Positions 18,714 to 31,262 of a stretch of DNA of 62,174 bases are shown one piece after another (the first letter of the stretch is position 1; each line of letters begins with the position of its first letter). The DNA comes from Pseudalkalibacillus berkeleyi (GTDB lineage Bacteria; Bacillota; Bacilli; Bacillales; Fictibacillaceae). The notes under the pieces were generated by a model. The model saw nothing but the letters and a program-made list of their open reading frames with translations, ran no database searches and was not told the DNA's origin. The position numbers and the translations under genes were made by a program. The DNA lies in the NCBI RefSeq assembly GCF_021608225.1, contig NZ_JAKIJS010000004.1, forward strand, positions 1-62,174, read 5' to 3'.

Positions 18714-19112
18714 TTACCAAACGTATGCTAAGACTTCTCCGCCAACCTGTTGGTTACGAGCGTCTTTGTCTGTCATAATTCCTTTAGATGTTGATACTAG
18801 AGCGATTCCTAGCCCACCAAGTACTCGTGGTACTTCATATGCTTTCGCGTAGACACGTAAACCAGGTTTACTGATTCTCTTAAGGCCAGTAATAACACGC
18901 TCGTTGCTTGACCCGTACTTCAAGAAAATACGAATAACACCTTGCTTACTATCTTCGATATATTCAACGTCACGGATGAAACCTTCACTCTTCAGGATTT
19001 CTGCAATTTGCTTCTTTAGCTTGGATGCAGGAACCTCCAATTTATCGTGACCTACTGTGTTCGCATTACGAATGCGAGTTAACATATCTGCAATTGGATC
19101 TGTCATGACCAT
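18714..19112 (-). CDS. rpsH: 30S ribosomal protein S8
   Basis: 132 residues, identical in length to B. subtilis S8, starting [14 protein letters not shown] and ending Gly-Gly-Glu-Val-Leu-Ala-Tyr-Val-Trp. Central 16S rRNA binder in 30S assembly. Confidence 0.98.
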   Translation of the reverse strand: MVMTDPIADMLTRIRNANTVGHDKLEVPASKLKKQIAEILKSEGFIRDVEYIEDSKQGVIRIFLKYGSSNERVITGLKRISKPGLRVYAKAYEVPRVLGGLGIALVSTSKGIMTDKDARNQQVGGEVLAYVW

Positions 19113-19141
19113 TACTAATTACCTCCTTCCCATCAATGGGT

Positions 19142-19348
<207 letters not shown>

Positions 19349-19888
19349 TTATTTTTGAAACGGCATACCTACTTGAAGAAGTAGTTCGCGAGCCTCTTCG
19401 TCTGAGTTAGCAGTAGTTACGATAACGATATCCATACCGCGCACTTTATTGACCTTATCATAATCGATTTCTGGGAAAATAAGCTGTTCTTTCACGCCAA
19501 GTGTGTAGTTTCCACGTCCGTCAAATGATTTCTTAGAAACACCGCGGAAGTCACGTACACGTGGTAGAGAAACACTGATTAGCTTGTCAAGGAATTCGAA
19601 CATACGCACACCGCGTAATGTAACCTTTGCACCGATCGGCATTCCTTCACGAAGTTTGAATCCAGCGATGGATTTCTTCGCTTTAGTAATTACCGGCTTT
19701 TGACCTGCTAGTTGAGTCAATTCTTCAACTGCTACATCAAGAGCCTTAGCGTTTGAAACTGCATCTCCGATTCCCATGTTAATAACGATTTTCTCGATTT
19801 TTGGAACTTGCATTACAGATGTATAATCGAACTTCTCTTGTAGAGAAGGAACAATCTCTTGTTTGTATCTTTCTTGTAGACGATTCAT
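19349..19888 (-). CDS. rplE: 50S ribosomal protein L5
   Basis: 179 residues with [14 protein letters not shown] and [11 protein letters not shown]. Binds 5S rRNA and contacts P-site tRNA. Ribosome binding site AAAGGAGG. Confidence 0.98.
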   Translation of the reverse strand: MNRLQERYKQEIVPSLQEKFDYTSVMQVPKIEKIVINMGIGDAVSNAKALDVAVEELTQLAGQKPVITKAKKSIAGFKLREGMPIGAKVTLRGVRMFEFLDKLISVSLPRVRDFRGVSKKSFDGRGNYTLGVKEQLIFPEIDYDKVNKVRGMDIVIVTTANSDEEARELLLQVGMPFQK

Positions 19889-19914
19889 TCTAGGTAACCT
19901 CCTTTCACCAATGC

Positions 19915-20235
19915 TTATTTATCAAGAGCTTCTCCTGACTTTTTAGCAACACGAACTTTCTTTCCGTTCTCTTCTTTATAACCTACTCGGGTAGGCTCTC
20001 CAGACTTAGGGTCAATCGGCATAACGTTAGAAGCATGTACTGATGCTTCAACATTAAGGATTCCGCCTTGTGGATTATCTTGAGAAGGCTTAGCGTGCTT
20101 CTTAACAACGTTAATCCCTTCAACGATTACACGGTTTTGCTTCGGTAATGCTTGAAGGACAACACCTTGCTTCCCTTTATCTTTACCAGATATAACTTGA
20201 ACCTTATCGCCTTTTTTCACGTGCATATTAGGCAT
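19915..20235 (-). CDS. rplX: 50S ribosomal protein L24
   Basis: 106 residues with a KOW motif ([17 protein letters not shown]). The first ATG is chosen since AAGGAGG lies 12 bases upstream; an internal ATG three codons later would be about 21 bases away. Assembly-initiator protein of the 50S. Confidence 0.97.
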   Translation of the reverse strand: MPNMHVKKGDKVQVISGKDKGKQGVVLQALPKQNRVIVEGINVVKKHAKPSQDNPQGGILNVEASVHASNVMPIDPKSGEPTRVGYKEENGKKVRVAKKSGEALDK

Positions 20236-20280
20236 AGCGACTTGCGCACCTCCTTACAAGACAAAGCTTGAATTCAATTT

Positions 20281-20649
20281 TTAAAGTACTTCTGGCGCTA
20301 ATGAAACGATTTTCATGAATTGGTTGTCACGTAGTTCACGTGCAACTGGTCCGAAAATACGTGTTCCTCTTGGGCTCTTGTCATCTTTTACGATAACAGC
20401 TGCATTCTCATCGAAACGGATGTATGATCCGTCAGGACGACGCATTCCGCTCTTTGAACGTACAACAACTGCACGTACAACTTCACCCTTCTTAACAACG
20501 CCGCCTGGTGTTGCGGATTTAACAGAACACACAATCATATCACCGATGTTTGCATACTTGCGTCCAGATCCACCGAGGACCTTGATTGTTAGCAATTCAC
20601 GAGCTCCAGAGTTGTCAGCAACTTTTAATCGAGACTCTTGTTGAATCAT
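20281..20649 (-). CDS. rplN: 50S ribosomal protein L14
   Basis: 122 residues, starting [16 protein letters not shown] and containing [13 protein letters not shown]. Family-standard length. Forms an intersubunit bridge. Confidence 0.98.
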   Translation of the reverse strand: MIQQESRLKVADNSGARELLTIKVLGGSGRKYANIGDMIVCSVKSATPGGVVKKGEVVRAVVVRSKSGMRRPDGSYIRFDENAAVIVKDDKSPRGTRIFGPVARELRDNQFMKIVSLAPEVL

Positions 20650-20697
20650 TTACGAGTACCTCCTTTCGGACTGAAGATATCGATCCGAAACTTTATA

Positions 20698-20961
20698 TTA
20701 GATAATGATTGATTCTTCTACCACTTCTACTAAACGGAAACGCTTGTCCTTAGATAATGGACGAGTTTCCATGATTCGAACTACGTCACCCATCTTAGCA
20801 GTGTTGTTCTCGTCATGCGCTTTTAACTTCTTAGAGTATTTAACGCGTTTTCCGTACAATTGGTCATTCTTATAAGTTTCAACTAGTACTGTGATCGTCT
20901 TATCCATTTTGTCGGATACTACACGACCTACATATACTTTACGTTGGTTGCGTTCGCTCAT
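20698..20961 (-). CDS. rpsQ: 30S ribosomal protein S17
   Basis: 87 residues, OB fold, with [12 protein letters not shown] and Ile-Met-Glu-Thr-Arg-Pro-Leu-Ser-Lys. Primary 16S rRNA binder. 21 bases after rpmC. Confidence 0.98.
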   Translation of the reverse strand: MSERNQRKVYVGRVVSDKMDKTITVLVETYKNDQLYGKRVKYSKKLKAHDENNTAKMGDVVRIMETRPLSKDKRFRLVEVVEESIII

Positions 20962-20982
20962 TTTTTAAGTCCTCCCTTCAAT

Positions 20983-22271
<1,289 letters not shown>

Positions 22272-22274
22272 GAT

Positions 22275-22616
22275 TTATCCCTCCTTCTTTTCTGATACCA
22301 CGATTGTAATGTGGCTTGTACGCTTATTGATGCGGCTAGCACGACCCATAGCACGTGGGCGGAATCGCTTCATAGTTACGCCTTCATCGACATAAGCTGA
22401 CTTGATTACTAAGTTATTCGGTTCCATTTCGTAGTTGTGTTCTGCATTTGCGATCGCAGAGTTTAACACTTTTTCTACAATTGGAGATGCACCTTTATGC
22501 GTATGACGCAATATAGCAACTGCCTCTCCAACTTCCTTTCCTCGAATGAGATCGACGACTAGGCGAGCTTTACGAGGAGCAATTCGAACCTGTTTTGCAA
22601 CAGCTTTAGCTTCCAT
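22275..22616 (-). CDS. rplV: 50S ribosomal protein L22
   Basis: 113 residues, [14 protein letters not shown] and the tunnel-lining beta hairpin [11 protein letters not shown]. Its loop lines the peptide exit tunnel beside L4; no macrolide-resistance-like insertion is seen. Confidence 0.98.
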   Translation of the reverse strand: MEAKAVAKQVRIAPRKARLVVDLIRGKEVGEAVAILRHTHKGASPIVEKVLNSAIANAEHNYEMEPNNLVIKSAYVDEGVTMKRFRPRAMGRASRINKRTSHITIVVSEKKEG

Positions 22617-22636
22617 TCGGAGTACCTCCTCTCTTG

Positions 22637-22915
22637 TTAACGTCTTGTTTTCTTATCATCAGCAGCGTGGCCTTTATACGTACGTGTTGGAGCAAATTCG
22701 CCCAACTTATGTCCGACCATGTCTTCTGAAACGTATACTGGCACATGCTTGCGTCCGTCATAAACTGCAATTGTGTGTCCTATGAACTCTGGAAAAATAG
22801 TAGATCGACGAGACCAGGTCTTAATAACCTTCTTGTCGCTGCTTTCGTTTAGAGTTTCAACCTTTTTCATTAAGTGATCATCTACGAAAGGTCCCTTTTT
22901 CAAACTACGACCCAT
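22637..22915 (-). CDS. rpsS: 30S ribosomal protein S19
   Basis: 92 residues, [10 protein letters not shown] start and [13 protein letters not shown]. Sits in the 30S head with S13. Its ribosome binding site follows directly after a strong hairpin. Confidence 0.98.
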   Translation of the reverse strand: MGRSLKKGPFVDDHLMKKVETLNESSDKKVIKTWSRRSTIFPEFIGHTIAVYDGRKHVPVYVSEDMVGHKLGEFAPTRTYKGHAADDKKTRR

Positions 22916-22933
22916 TCTAGTACCTCCCTTCGC

Positions 22934-22969
22934 GATTGCGCTACGGTTCGTTTGAACCGTAGTTCAATC
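22934..22969 (-). promoter_or_regulatory. intercistronic hairpin between rplB and rpsS
   Basis: Nine perfect pairs CTACGGTTC / GAACCGTAG (941–949 and 954–962 past 22000) extended by GATTG / CAATC across a 2x2 internal loop, with a four-base loop. It lies three bases after the rplB stop and just before the rpsS ribosome binding site. No T-run. Confidence 0.6.
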
Positions 22970-22972
22970 CCG

Positions 22973-23803
22973 TTATTTTTTGCGACGACGTACGATGTAC
23001 TTGTCACTTGGCTTGTTCTTCTGACGAGTCTTGTAACCAAGAGTAGGTTTGCCCCAAGGTGACATAGGTGATTTGCGTCCGATTGGCGCGCGTCCTTCAC
23101 CACCACCGTGTGGGTGATCATTAGGGTTCATAACAGATCCTCGAACAGTTGGACGTTTGCCCATCCAACGAGAGCGTCCTGCTTTACCAATGTTGATCAG
23201 TTCGTGCTCAAGGTTTCCTACTTGACCGATTGTTGCGCGGCAAGTTAATAGGATACGACGAGTTTCTCCAGAACGAAGACGAACCAATGCGTAACGTTCT
23301 TCTTTACCAAGAAGTTGTGCTTCAGCACCTGCAGAACGTACAAGTTGTCCTCCACGACCAGGCTTCATTTCGATATTGTGGATTGTAGTACCCACTGGAA
23401 TATCTTTAAGTTCCTTCGCGTTTCCAGACTTGATGTCTGCGTCAGGGCCTGACATGATTTCTTGATCAACTTTCATACCTTTAGTTGCAAGGATATAACG
23501 TTTTTCTCCATCAGCATAGTGGATTAGCGCGATGTTTGCAGAACGGTTCGGATCGTATTCGATCGTAGCAACGCGTCCTGGTATACCATCTTTATTACGT
23601 TTGAAATCGATGATACGATACTTACGCTTATGGCCTCCACCTTGGTGACGAGTAGTAATACGCCCGTGGTTGTTACGTCCAGCTTTTTTGCTAAGCGGAG
23701 CTAACAACGACTTTTCAGGCTGGTCTGTTGTAATTTCGCTAAAATCAGATGACGTCATGTGACGACGGCCATTTGTGGTTGGTTTATACTTTTTGATAGC
23801 CAT
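22973..23803 (-). CDS. rplB: 50S ribosomal protein L2
   Basis: 276 residues. Conserved [12 protein letters not shown] (active-region His included) and [13 protein letters not shown]. L2 is essential for peptidyl transferase assembly and subunit joining. Confidence 0.98.
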   Translation of the reverse strand: MAIKKYKPTTNGRRHMTSSDFSEITTDQPEKSLLAPLSKKAGRNNHGRITTRHQGGGHKRKYRIIDFKRNKDGIPGRVATIEYDPNRSANIALIHYADGEKRYILATKGMKVDQEIMSGPDADIKSGNAKELKDIPVGTTIHNIEMKPGRGGQLVRSAGAEAQLLGKEERYALVRLRSGETRRILLTCRATIGQVGNLEHELINIGKAGRSRWMGKRPTVRGSVMNPNDHPHGGGEGRAPIGRKSPMSPWGKPTLGYKTRQKNKPSDKYIVRRRKK

Positions 23804-23830
23804 TTTACGGTCCCTCCTTTACGAGTAAGC

Positions 23831-24121
23831 TTATACTCCTTCGAAGAAATCGAGTTCTTTACTTTCGGAAGTCAACTGTACAATCGCTTTTTTGCGCTTT
23901 GAAGTATATCCGAAGTAACGACCTACACGTTTCTTCTTTCCTTTGTAATTTTGTGTGTTAACATTTTCGACTTTAACACCGAAAATTTCTTCAATTGCGT
24001 TTTTAATTTGGGTTTTGTTCGCACGAGGATCAACCTCGAACGTGTACTTTCTGTCACCCATGATTTCTGTAGTACGTTCAGTGATAACGGGGCGCTTGAT
24101 AATTTCACGTGCGTCTGCCAT
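23831..24121 (-). CDS. rplW: 50S ribosomal protein L23
   Basis: 96 residues with [10 protein letters not shown] at the N-terminus and [13 protein letters not shown]. Exit-tunnel protein that docks trigger factor. Its start overlaps the rplD stop by one base. Confidence 0.98.
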   Translation of the reverse strand: MADAREIIKRPVITERTTEIMGDRKYTFEVDPRANKTQIKNAIEEIFGVKVENVNTQNYKGKKKRVGRYFGYTSKRKKAIVQLTSESKELDFFEGV

Positions 24122-24744
24122 TATGCGAGCACCTCCTCTACCTTTTCTACAGCATCTTTCGTCATAAATAGCTTATCGTGGTTAAGCACATCTAAGACGT
24201 TTACACCGTCAGCAGTGATCAGTGTTACTCCAGGGATGTTACGAGCAGATAAAGCTGCGAATTCGTTAACATCAGCTGTTACGAATAGTGCTTTAGTTGC
24301 TGTAGAGAAGTTTGCTAATACACTAGCCATTTCTTTCGTCTTTGGAGCATCAAATTTAAGATCTTCCAAGACTACCATGTTGTTTTCTTGTACTTTAGAT
24401 GAAAGTGCAGATCTAACTGCTAAACGACGTACTTTCTTAGGAAGCTTGTAGCTATAGCTTCTTGGTGTCGGTCCAAATACCGTTCCACCGCCTACCCATT
24501 GTGGCGCGCGAATAGTACCTTGACGAGCACGTCCTGTACCTTTTTGACGCCAAGGCTTACGTCCTCCGCCTCGAACCGCAGAACGGTTTTTCACAGCGTG
24601 AGTTCCTTGTCGCTTTGCAGATTGTTGCATAACTACTGCATCAAAAAGTACGTTTTCGTTTGGCTCAATACCAAACACGTTGTCATTTAATTCAATATCT
24701 CCGATTTCAGATCCGGATTGATTATAAAGCGTTACTTTTGGCAC
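24121..24744 (-). CDS. rplD: 50S ribosomal protein L4
   Basis: 207 residues. Extended tunnel loop [18 protein letters not shown] is intact. In E. coli L4 autoregulates the S10 operon; that is not established for Bacillus. Overlaps rplW by one base. Confidence 0.98.
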   Translation of the reverse strand: MPKVTLYNQSGSEIGDIELNDNVFGIEPNENVLFDAVVMQQSAKRQGTHAVKNRSAVRGGGRKPWRQKGTGRARQGTIRAPQWVGGGTVFGPTPRSYSYKLPKKVRRLAVRSALSSKVQENNMVVLEDLKFDAPKTKEMASVLANFSTATKALFVTADVNEFAALSARNIPGVTLITADGVNVLDVLNHDKLFMTKDAVEKVEEVLA

Positions 24745-24761
24745 CGGTGTATCCTCCTTTC

Positions 24762-25400
24762 TTACTTAGCTTCTTTTGCTTTAATTGCAGATTCTACAGT
24801 TACGTAGCTCTTCTTCGAACCTGGTACATTACCTTTGATTAGAAGTAAGTTGCGTTCTGTATCGATCTTAACGATTTCTAGGTTTTGAACCGTTACTTTC
24901 TTACCGCCCATGCGTCCAGGTAACTTCTTACCTTTGAATACGCGCATTGGGTCAGTTGCACCCATTGAACCAGGGCGTCTGTGGTAACGTGAACCGTGAG
25001 TCATTGGTCCGCGTGATTGTCCGTGGCGCTTAATTACACCTTGGAAACCTTTACCTTTTGATGTTCCAGTGACGTCTACACTATCGCCTTCCTGGAAAAT
25101 ATCTACTTTGACTTCCTGACCAACTTCATAACTTCCGATTTCAACGTCGCGAAGTTCTTTAACGTAGCGCTTAGGGTTTGTGTTTGCTTTTTCAGCATGG
25201 CCCTTTGCAGGTTTGTTTGTGCGAGATTCCTTCTTGTCAGCGTAACCGATTTGAATTGCCTCGTATCCGTCATTTTCAACTGTCTTCTTCTGTAGTACTA
25301 CGTTAGAAGCAGCTTCAACAACAGTTACTGGAATTACTTCACCGTTTTCTGCAAAGATTTGTGTCATCCCGATCTTCTTACCTAAGATTCCTTTGGTCAT
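24762..25400 (-). CDS. rplC: 50S ribosomal protein L3
   Basis: 212 residues, [16 protein letters not shown] start and Phe-Gln-Gly-Val-Ile-Lys-Arg-His-Gly central motif. Early 50S assembly protein near the peptidyl transferase centre. Ribosome binding site AGGAGG. Confidence 0.98.
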   Translation of the reverse strand: MTKGILGKKIGMTQIFAENGEVIPVTVVEAASNVVLQKKTVENDGYEAIQIGYADKKESRTNKPAKGHAEKANTNPKRYVKELRDVEIGSYEVGQEVKVDIFQEGDSVDVTGTSKGKGFQGVIKRHGQSRGPMTHGSRYHRRPGSMGATDPMRVFKGKKLPGRMGGKKVTVQNLEIVKIDTERNLLLIKGNVPGSKKSYVTVESAIKAKEAK

Positions 25401-25440
25401 TCGTCACACCTCCTATTATATGAATAAATAATTTGTTTTT

Positions 25441-25854
<414 letters not shown>

Positions 25855-25880
25855 TCATCGCTAGATGGCCAACATTACTG

Positions 25881-25909
25881 ATTATACTAGAGTTGCAACG
25901 GTTTTGCAA
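25881..25909 (-). promoter_or_regulatory. sigma-A promoter of the S10-spc-alpha cluster
   Basis: TTGCAA at 25904–25909, 17-base spacer, perfect TATAAT at 25881–25886, about 130 bases before rpsJ. Likely the main promoter for the 15-kb ribosomal protein cluster down to rplQ. Confidence 0.82.
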
Positions 25910-26360
25910 TACCCCCGAGTAACAATCATGTCTCAGCCACACTTGAACAATTATAAAGGTTTTGCCTATGTTTTGCAAGGGTATTTTTGTAAAGAATTAA
26001 TCTTGGCTTTGTCGACACTATTGTTATGATTTTTCAGGTGGGAATTGAGCTTTATATAAGAGTAATAATGTGTATGTGGCTATGTTGCAATTTGATGAAA
26101 GTATCCTTTCAGCTAAATTGAGCACGAATATGAATAAAATGAGTTAATTTTTACTGAAATCCGTGTTTATTCTTCTATTTTTCACTAGTGACAGCTATAT
26201 TGGCACTCAACAATCAACTAGAAGGCCACACATTGAACAAAATTAAGTCATGATCTACAAAAATTGAGGATTATCTAGAAAAATGAGTATTTATCTAGAA
26301 AAAATCACGTTTTATCTAGAAAAGCGCTATTTACAATTGCAACTTCACCAATCAATAACG
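25910..26360. other. AT-rich tuf–rpsJ gap
   Basis: About 450 AT-rich bases between the tuf terminator and the S10 promoter with no credible gene. It holds degenerate A/T-rich repeats, clearest at 26250–26331. Confidence 0.6.
26250..26331. repeat. degenerate tandem repeat, 20–21 base period
   Basis: The unit (T)TATCTAGAAAAA recurs at 26271, 26291 and 26312, with a weaker copy TGATCTACAAAAA near 26251. Spacing is 20, 20 and 21 bases, about two turns of B-DNA. Confidence 0.7.
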
Positions 26361-26390
26361 AAAAAAAAAGCACTCCTCGAAAGGAGTGCT
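26361..26390 (-). terminator. tuf terminator
   Basis: Perfect stem AGCACTCCT / AGGAGTGCT (26369–26390), loop TTCG, then nine T on the minus strand. Ends the str operon. Confidence 0.95.
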
Positions 26391-26410
26391 TTTCTTGAAA
26401 AGTCTAATGA

Positions 26411-27601
26411 CTATTCAACGATTGTTGAAACGACACCTGCACCTACAGTACGTCCACCCTCACGGATAGAGAACTTAGTGCCATCTTCAATTGCGATTGG
26501 CGCGATTAGTTCAACAGTCATTTCGATGTTGTCGCCAGGCATTACCATTTCAGTTCCTTCTGGAAGTGCAATTGTTCCAGTTACGTCCGTTGTACGGAAG
26601 TAGAACTGAGGACGGTAGTTTGCGAAGAATGGAGTGTGACGTCCACCTTCTTCTTTAGATAGTACATAAACTTCTGCTTTAAACTTCGTGTGTTGCTTAA
26701 CAGTTCCTGGTTGAACAAGAACTTGTCCACGCTCGATGTCGTCACGTGAAACACCACGAAGAAGTGCGCCGATGTTGTCTCCAGCTTCAGCATAGTCAAG
26801 AAGCTTACGGAACATTTCTACACCAGTTACAGTTGTTTTCTTAGGTTGCTCTGTAAGACCTAGGATTTCGATTTCGTCTCCAACTTTGATCTTACCACGC
26901 TCAACACGTCCTGTAGCAACTGTTCCACGTCCAGTGATTGAGAATACGTCCTCAACTGGCATCATGAATGGCTTGTCGTGGTCACGTTCTGGAGTTGGGA
27001 TGTACTCATCAACCGCGTCCATAAGTTCAAAGATTTTAGCTTCCCAATCAGCGTCTCCTTCAAGAGCTTTAAGAGCTGAACCTTTGATTACTGGTACGTC
27101 GTCACCAGGGAAGTCGTACTCAGAAAGAAGGTCACGTACTTCCATTTCTACTAGCTCAAGTAGTTCTTCGTCGTCTACCATGTCACACTTGTTCATGAAT
27201 ACAACAAGGAAAGGTACACCTACTTGACGAGAAAGTAGAATGTGCTCACGAGTTTGTGGCATTGGGCCATCAGCAGCAGAAACAACTAGGATTCCGCCGT
27301 CCATTTGTGCAGCACCTGTGATCATGTTCTTAACGTAGTCAGCGTGTCCTGGGCAGTCAACGTGAGCGTAGTGACGAGTGTCAGTTTCGTACTCAACGTG
27401 TGCTGTAGCGATTGTGATTCCACGCTCGCGTTCTTCTGGTGCACCGTCGATTTGGTCGTATGCACGAGCTTCACCTTTACCAGACTTCTTGTGAAGTACT
27501 GTAGTGATCGCAGCTGTTAGTGTAGTTTTACCATGGTCAACGTGTCCAATAGTACCAATGTTAACGTGGTCTTTGGAACGATCAAATTTTTCTTTTCCCA
27601 T
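26411..27601 (-). CDS. tuf: elongation factor Tu
   Basis: 396 residues. G1 Gly-His-Val-Asp-His-Gly-Lys-Thr, G3 Asp-Cys-Pro-Gly-His-Ala-Asp-Tyr, G4 Asn-Lys-Cys-Asp, then the two beta-barrel domains. Delivers aminoacyl-tRNA to the ribosome. Last gene of the str operon, behind two hairpins after fusA; only one tuf copy is seen here. Confidence 0.99.
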   Translation of the reverse strand: MGKEKFDRSKDHVNIGTIGHVDHGKTTLTAAITTVLHKKSGKGEARAYDQIDGAPEERERGITIATAHVEYETDTRHYAHVDCPGHADYVKNMITGAAQMDGGILVVSAADGPMPQTREHILLSRQVGVPFLVVFMNKCDMVDDEELLELVEMEVRDLLSEYDFPGDDVPVIKGSALKALEGDADWEAKIFELMDAVDEYIPTPERDHDKPFMMPVEDVFSITGRGTVATGRVERGKIKVGDEIEILGLTEQPKKTTVTGVEMFRKLLDYAEAGDNIGALLRGVSRDDIERGQVLVQPGTVKQHTKFKAEVYVLSKEEGGRHTPFFANYRPQFYFRTTDVTGTIALPEGTEMVMPGDNIEMTVELIAPIAIEDGTKFSIREGGRTVGAGVVSTIVE

Positions 27602-27646
27602 GAGTATGTTCCTCCTTTAAATATAAGTAGTAGTATTTTTTATTTG

Positions 27647-27705
27647 TAAGATAGGTGAAAGGTTAGTCTCACCTATCTTAGCTTACAATAAATGAAGTTT
27701 ATTGT
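27647..27705 (-). promoter_or_regulatory. paired hairpins in the fusA–tuf spacer
   Basis: Hairpin 1: TAAGATAGGTGA / TCACCTATCTTA, 12 perfect pairs (27647–27680). Hairpin 2: ACAATAAA / TTTATTGT, eight pairs (27685–27705). Neither is followed by a T-run on the minus strand, so they probably mark mRNA processing or protect the tuf message. Confidence 0.6.
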
Positions 27706-27720
27706 ACAAGTCGTAAACGA

Positions 27721-29802
27721 TTAGCCGTTTACTTTTTTAATAATTTCTTCTGAAATGGACTTTGGTACTTCTTCGTACTTTTCAAAGTGCATTGTATACG
27801 TTCCACGACCTTGTGTTCTTGAACGTAGAGTCGTAGCGTAACCAAACATTTCAGATAGAGGTACCATCGCTCGGATAACTTGTGCGTTACCGCGTGCTTC
27901 CATACCTTCAACTCGTCCACGGCGAGATGTAACATCTCCCATGATGTCTCCCATGTACTCTTCAGGAACAACAACTTCAACTTTCATCATTGGTTCAAGA
28001 AGTACCGGGCTACAATATTGCTTAGCGTTCTTAAGTGCCATTGATCCGGCAATCTTAAACGCCATTTCGTTTGAGTCAACATCGTGGTAAGAGCCATCGA
28101 AGATTGTCGCTTTAACGTCGATTACTTGGTAACCAGCAATCATACCGTTTTGCAATGCTTCTTCAACACCGTTTTGTACCGCTGGAATATATTCACGTGG
28201 TACAACTCCACCAACAATCTTGTTTACGAATTCAAATCCTGCGCCCTCTTCGTTTGGTTCGAACTCGATCCAAACGTGTCCGTATTGTCCACGTCCACCG
28301 GATTGACGTACGAATTTACCTTCAACCTTCGCACCTTTGCGAATTGTTTCACGGTAAGCAACTTGAGGAGCACCAACATTTGCTTCTACTTTAAACTCAC
28401 GCTTTAGACGGTCAACAATGATGTCTAGGTGAAGTTCACCCATACCAGAAATAATTGTTTGTCCAGTCTCTTGGTTCGTTTCAGTTTTGAATGTTGGATC
28501 TTCTTCAGCCAATTTCGCAAGCGCGATACCCATCTTGTCTTGGTCAGCCTTTGACTTAGGCTCAACAGACAAGGAGATAACTGGCTCAGGGAAGTCCATA
28601 GATTCAAGAATAACCATGTCACCTTCGTCACAAAGTGTGTCTCCAGTGGAAGTATCCTTCAATCCTACAGCTGCAGCAATGTCTCCTGCATATACTGTTG
28701 AGATCTCTTCACGAGAGTTTGCATGCATTTGTAGGATACGACCTACACGCTCACGCTTGTTCTTCGTAGAGTTCTTGATGTATGAACCTGAATCTAGTGT
28801 TCCAGAGTACACACGGAAGAATGTCAGTTTACCAACGTATGGGTCTGTCATTACCTTAAATGCTAAGGCAGCGAAAGGACCATTATCATCAGCTTCACGA
28901 GTTACTTCCTTTTCTTCCTCATCTCCAGCGATGAAACCTTTAATTGCAGGTACATCTAGGGGAGAAGGTAAGTAGTCGATTGCAGCATCAAGTACAAGCT
29001 GAACACCTTTGTTTTTGAATGCTGAACCACAAAGTACAGGGTAGAATTCAACGTCTACTGTTCCTTGTCTGATTCCAGCTTTCAATTCTTCAGTTGTTAG
29101 CTCTTCACCTTCAAGATACTTCATCATTAGATCTTCATTTAATTCAGCAACTGCTTCTACAAGCTTTCCGTGGTATTCGTCAGCAAGTTCTTTGTATTCA
29201 TCAGGAATATCTCTTGCAGTCGTACGAGTACCAAGGTCATCTTCATAGAAGTATGCCTTCATTTCAACTAGATCGATGATTCCTTCGAAGTCATCTTCAG
29301 CACCAATTGGAAGTTGGATCGCGTGTGCGTTTGCACCTAAGCGCTCGCGTAGTGTTCCAAGAGAATAGATGAAGTCTGCTCCGATTTTGTCCATCTTGTT
29401 AATGAATACAACACGTGGAACGTGGTAAGTCGTCGCTTGACGCCATACTGTTTCTGTTTGAGGCTCAACACCAGATTGAGCATCAAGTACCGCTACCGCA
29501 CCATCTAGTACACGAAGTGAACGTTCAACCTCAACAGTGAAGTCTACGTGTCCAGGTGTGTCGATGATGTTAATACGGTGGTCGTTCCATTGAGCAGTCG
29601 TAGCAGCGGAAGTAATTGTAATTCCGCGCTCCTGTTCCTGCTCCATCCAGTCCATTTGTGAAGCTCCTTCGTGAGTTTCACCAATTTTGTGGATACGTCC
29701 TGAATAGAACAAGATACGCTCAGTAGTAGTTGTCTTACCGGCATCAATGTGAGCCATGATCCCGATATTACGCGTGTCTTTCAAGGAGAACTCTCTTGCC
29801 AT
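27721..29802 (-). CDS. fusA: elongation factor G
   Basis: 693 residues. G1 Ala-His-Ile-Asp-Ala-Gly-Lys-Thr, Asp-Thr-Pro-Gly-His, Asn-Lys-Met-Asp, followed by EF-G domains II–V (Gly-Met-Gly-Glu-Leu-His-Leu-Asp-Ile in III). Ribosomal translocase. No unusual change was noticed in the regions I compared by memory. Between rpsG and tuf. Confidence 0.99.
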   Translation of the reverse strand: MAREFSLKDTRNIGIMAHIDAGKTTTTERILFYSGRIHKIGETHEGASQMDWMEQEQERGITITSAATTAQWNDHRINIIDTPGHVDFTVEVERSLRVLDGAVAVLDAQSGVEPQTETVWRQATTYHVPRVVFINKMDKIGADFIYSLGTLRERLGANAHAIQLPIGAEDDFEGIIDLVEMKAYFYEDDLGTRTTARDIPDEYKELADEYHGKLVEAVAELNEDLMMKYLEGEELTTEELKAGIRQGTVDVEFYPVLCGSAFKNKGVQLVLDAAIDYLPSPLDVPAIKGFIAGDEEEKEVTREADDNGPFAALAFKVMTDPYVGKLTFFRVYSGTLDSGSYIKNSTKNKRERVGRILQMHANSREEISTVYAGDIAAAVGLKDTSTGDTLCDEGDMVILESMDFPEPVISLSVEPKSKADQDKMGIALAKLAEEDPTFKTETNQETGQTIISGMGELHLDIIVDRLKREFKVEANVGAPQVAYRETIRKGAKVEGKFVRQSGGRGQYGHVWIEFEPNEEGAGFEFVNKIVGGVVPREYIPAVQNGVEEALQNGMIAGYQVIDVKATIFDGSYHDVDSNEMAFKIAGSMALKNAKQYCSPVLLEPMMKVEVVVPEEYMGDIMGDVTSRRGRVEGMEARGNAQVIRAMVPLSEMFGYATTLRSRTQGRGTYTMHFEKYEEVPKSISEEIIKKVNG

Positions 29803-29854
29803 TTGGGTCTTTCTCCTTCCTAAAGTGGGATTGATTATTTGTAAAGATAAGTTC

Positions 29855-30325
29855 TTACCAACGATAGTGAGCGAATGCTTTGTTCGCTTCTGCCATCTTG
29901 TGCATGTCTTCGCGCTTCTTCACAGATGCACCAGTGTTGTTTGCTGCGTCCATGATTTCATATGCCAAACGTTCTTCCATAGTCTTTTCACCACGAAGAC
30001 GTGAGTAGTTTACTAACCAACGAAGTCCAAGTGTTGAACGACGCTCAGGGCGTACTTCAACTGGTACTTGATAGTTTGCACCACCAACACGACGAGCTCT
30101 TACTTCAAGAACTGGCATGATGTTCTTAAGTGCTTGGTCAAGTACTTCCATAGGATCTTGGTTTGTTTTCTCTTGAACGATGTTGAATGCATTATATAGT
30201 AGCGTTTGTGCAACACCTCTTTTTCCATCAACCATAATTTTGTTGATTAGGCGTGTCACAAGCTTAGATTTATAAATCGGATCTGGTAATACATCACGAC
30301 GTTCTACAGGTCCTTTACGAGGCAT
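29855..30325 (-). CDS. rpsG: 30S ribosomal protein S7
   Basis: 156 residues from ATG 30325; GGAGGGG lies upstream, which rules out the in-frame start at 30343. Met-Pro-Arg-Lys-Gly-Pro-Val start, Tyr-Gln-Val-Pro-Val-Glu-Val, C-terminal Phe-Ala-His-Tyr-Arg-Trp. Nucleates the 30S head; autoregulator of the str operon in E. coli. Confidence 0.98.
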   Translation of the reverse strand: MPRKGPVERRDVLPDPIYKSKLVTRLINKIMVDGKRGVAQTLLYNAFNIVQEKTNQDPMEVLDQALKNIMPVLEVRARRVGGANYQVPVEVRPERRSTLGLRWLVNYSRLRGEKTMEERLAYEIMDAANNTGASVKKREDMHKMAEANKAFAHYRW

Positions 30326-30387
30326 GTGGTCCCCTCCTTCCATTTGTTGTTCATATTTAGTATAAGATTAAGTATTAACTACTTATC

Positions 30388-30810
30388 TTATTTCTTTTCG
30401 TCTTTAGGCTTCTTCGTTCCATACTTAGAGCGACCTTGACGACGGTCATTAACTCCAGCAGTATCAAGTGCACCACGAACGATGTGGTAGCGTACTCCTG
30501 GTAAGTCCTTAACTCGTCCTCCACGGATTAGTACTACGCTGTGCTCTTGAAGGTTGTGACCAATTCCAGGAATGTAAGCTGTAACTTCAATCTGGTTAGT
30601 CAAACGTACACGCGCGTACTTACGTAGTGCAGAGTTCGGTTTCTTAGGTGTCATTGTACCAACACGAGTACATACCCCACGCTTTTGAGGAGATGAAAGA
30701 TCAGTGTTAGCTTTCTTGAAGCTATTGTAACCTTTGTTCAATGCTGGTGAATCAGACTTTTTACCTTTTGAATGACGTCCTTTACGTACTAATTGATTAA
30801 TAGTAGGCAT
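30388..30810 (-). CDS. rpsL: 30S ribosomal protein S12
   Basis: 140 residues from ATG 30810. [10 protein letters not shown] start; the streptomycin-site segment Thr-Pro-Lys-Lys-Pro-Asn-Ser-Ala has the wild-type Lys. Decoding-centre protein. Upstream frame extension into the leader has no ribosome binding site. Confidence 0.98.
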   Translation of the reverse strand: MPTINQLVRKGRHSKGKKSDSPALNKGYNSFKKANTDLSSPQKRGVCTRVGTMTPKKPNSALRKYARVRLTNQIEVTAYIPGIGHNLQEHSVVLIRGGRVKDLPGVRYHIVRGALDTAGVNDRRQGRSKYGTKKPKDEKK

Positions 30811-30884
30811 TCTATGTTTCCTCCCTTCTGTTCTAATAATTCCTAGCCCACACATCCAGGTGGTTCATTTTTGGACAAAATAAA

Positions 30885-30922
30885 GTTTTTGCTCAGGACG
30901 AACCAGTCGCCCTGGCAAAAAC
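30885..30922 (-). promoter_or_regulatory. hairpin in the rpsL leader
   Basis: GTTTTTGC + CAGG / CCTG + GCAAAAAC, 12 pairs with one bulged base, three bases after the rplGB stop codon. A broken T-rich tract (AAAAACTTTATTTTG) follows on the minus strand, so weak attenuation is possible. Confidence 0.55.
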
Positions 30923-30925
30923 ATT

Positions 30926-31174
30926 TTATCCTATTATCGCAACCGTTGCAGCCCCAACGTCAATTCCACAAGCTTTTCCAAGCTTTTTCATAGATTCAAC
31001 ATTTGAGACAGGAACGCTTTTATCTCTTGCGATGTGAACGACTTTATTCGTTACTCGCTGATCTGCATCATCCGCAACGATTAGCTCTTTCACTTCCCCA
31101 TTCTGAAGGGCTTTTATTGTTTGCTTCGTGCCAACAATAACGTTTGTTGCCTGCATTACTTTTTCATAAGACAT
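30926..31174 (-). CDS. rplGB: L7Ae-family K-turn-binding protein RplGB (YbxF)
   Basis: 82 residues, L7Ae/L30e fold, with Gly-Thr-Lys-Gln-Thr-Ile-Lys-Ala-Leu and a Val-Ala-Asp-Asp-Ala-Asp motif. B. subtilis YbxF binds kink-turn RNA. It precedes rpsL, exactly as in B. subtilis, and follows the str promoter. Confidence 0.92.
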   Translation of the reverse strand: MSYEKVMQATNVIVGTKQTIKALQNGEVKELIVADDADQRVTNKVVHIARDKSVPVSNVESMKKLGKACGIDVGAATVAIIG

Positions 31175-31224
31175 TTATTTCGATATCCTCCAAAGTTACA
31201 GGTTTTAGATGGAAGCACTACGTA

Positions 31225-31253
31225 ATATTATCAAAATCGAAATATGTTGTCAA
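31225..31253 (-). promoter_or_regulatory. sigma-A promoter of the str operon
   Basis: TTGACA at 31248–31253, 17-base spacer, TAATAT at 31225–31230, just after the rpoC stop and before rplGB. Confidence 0.88.
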
Positions 31254-31262
31254 CAACTCATT

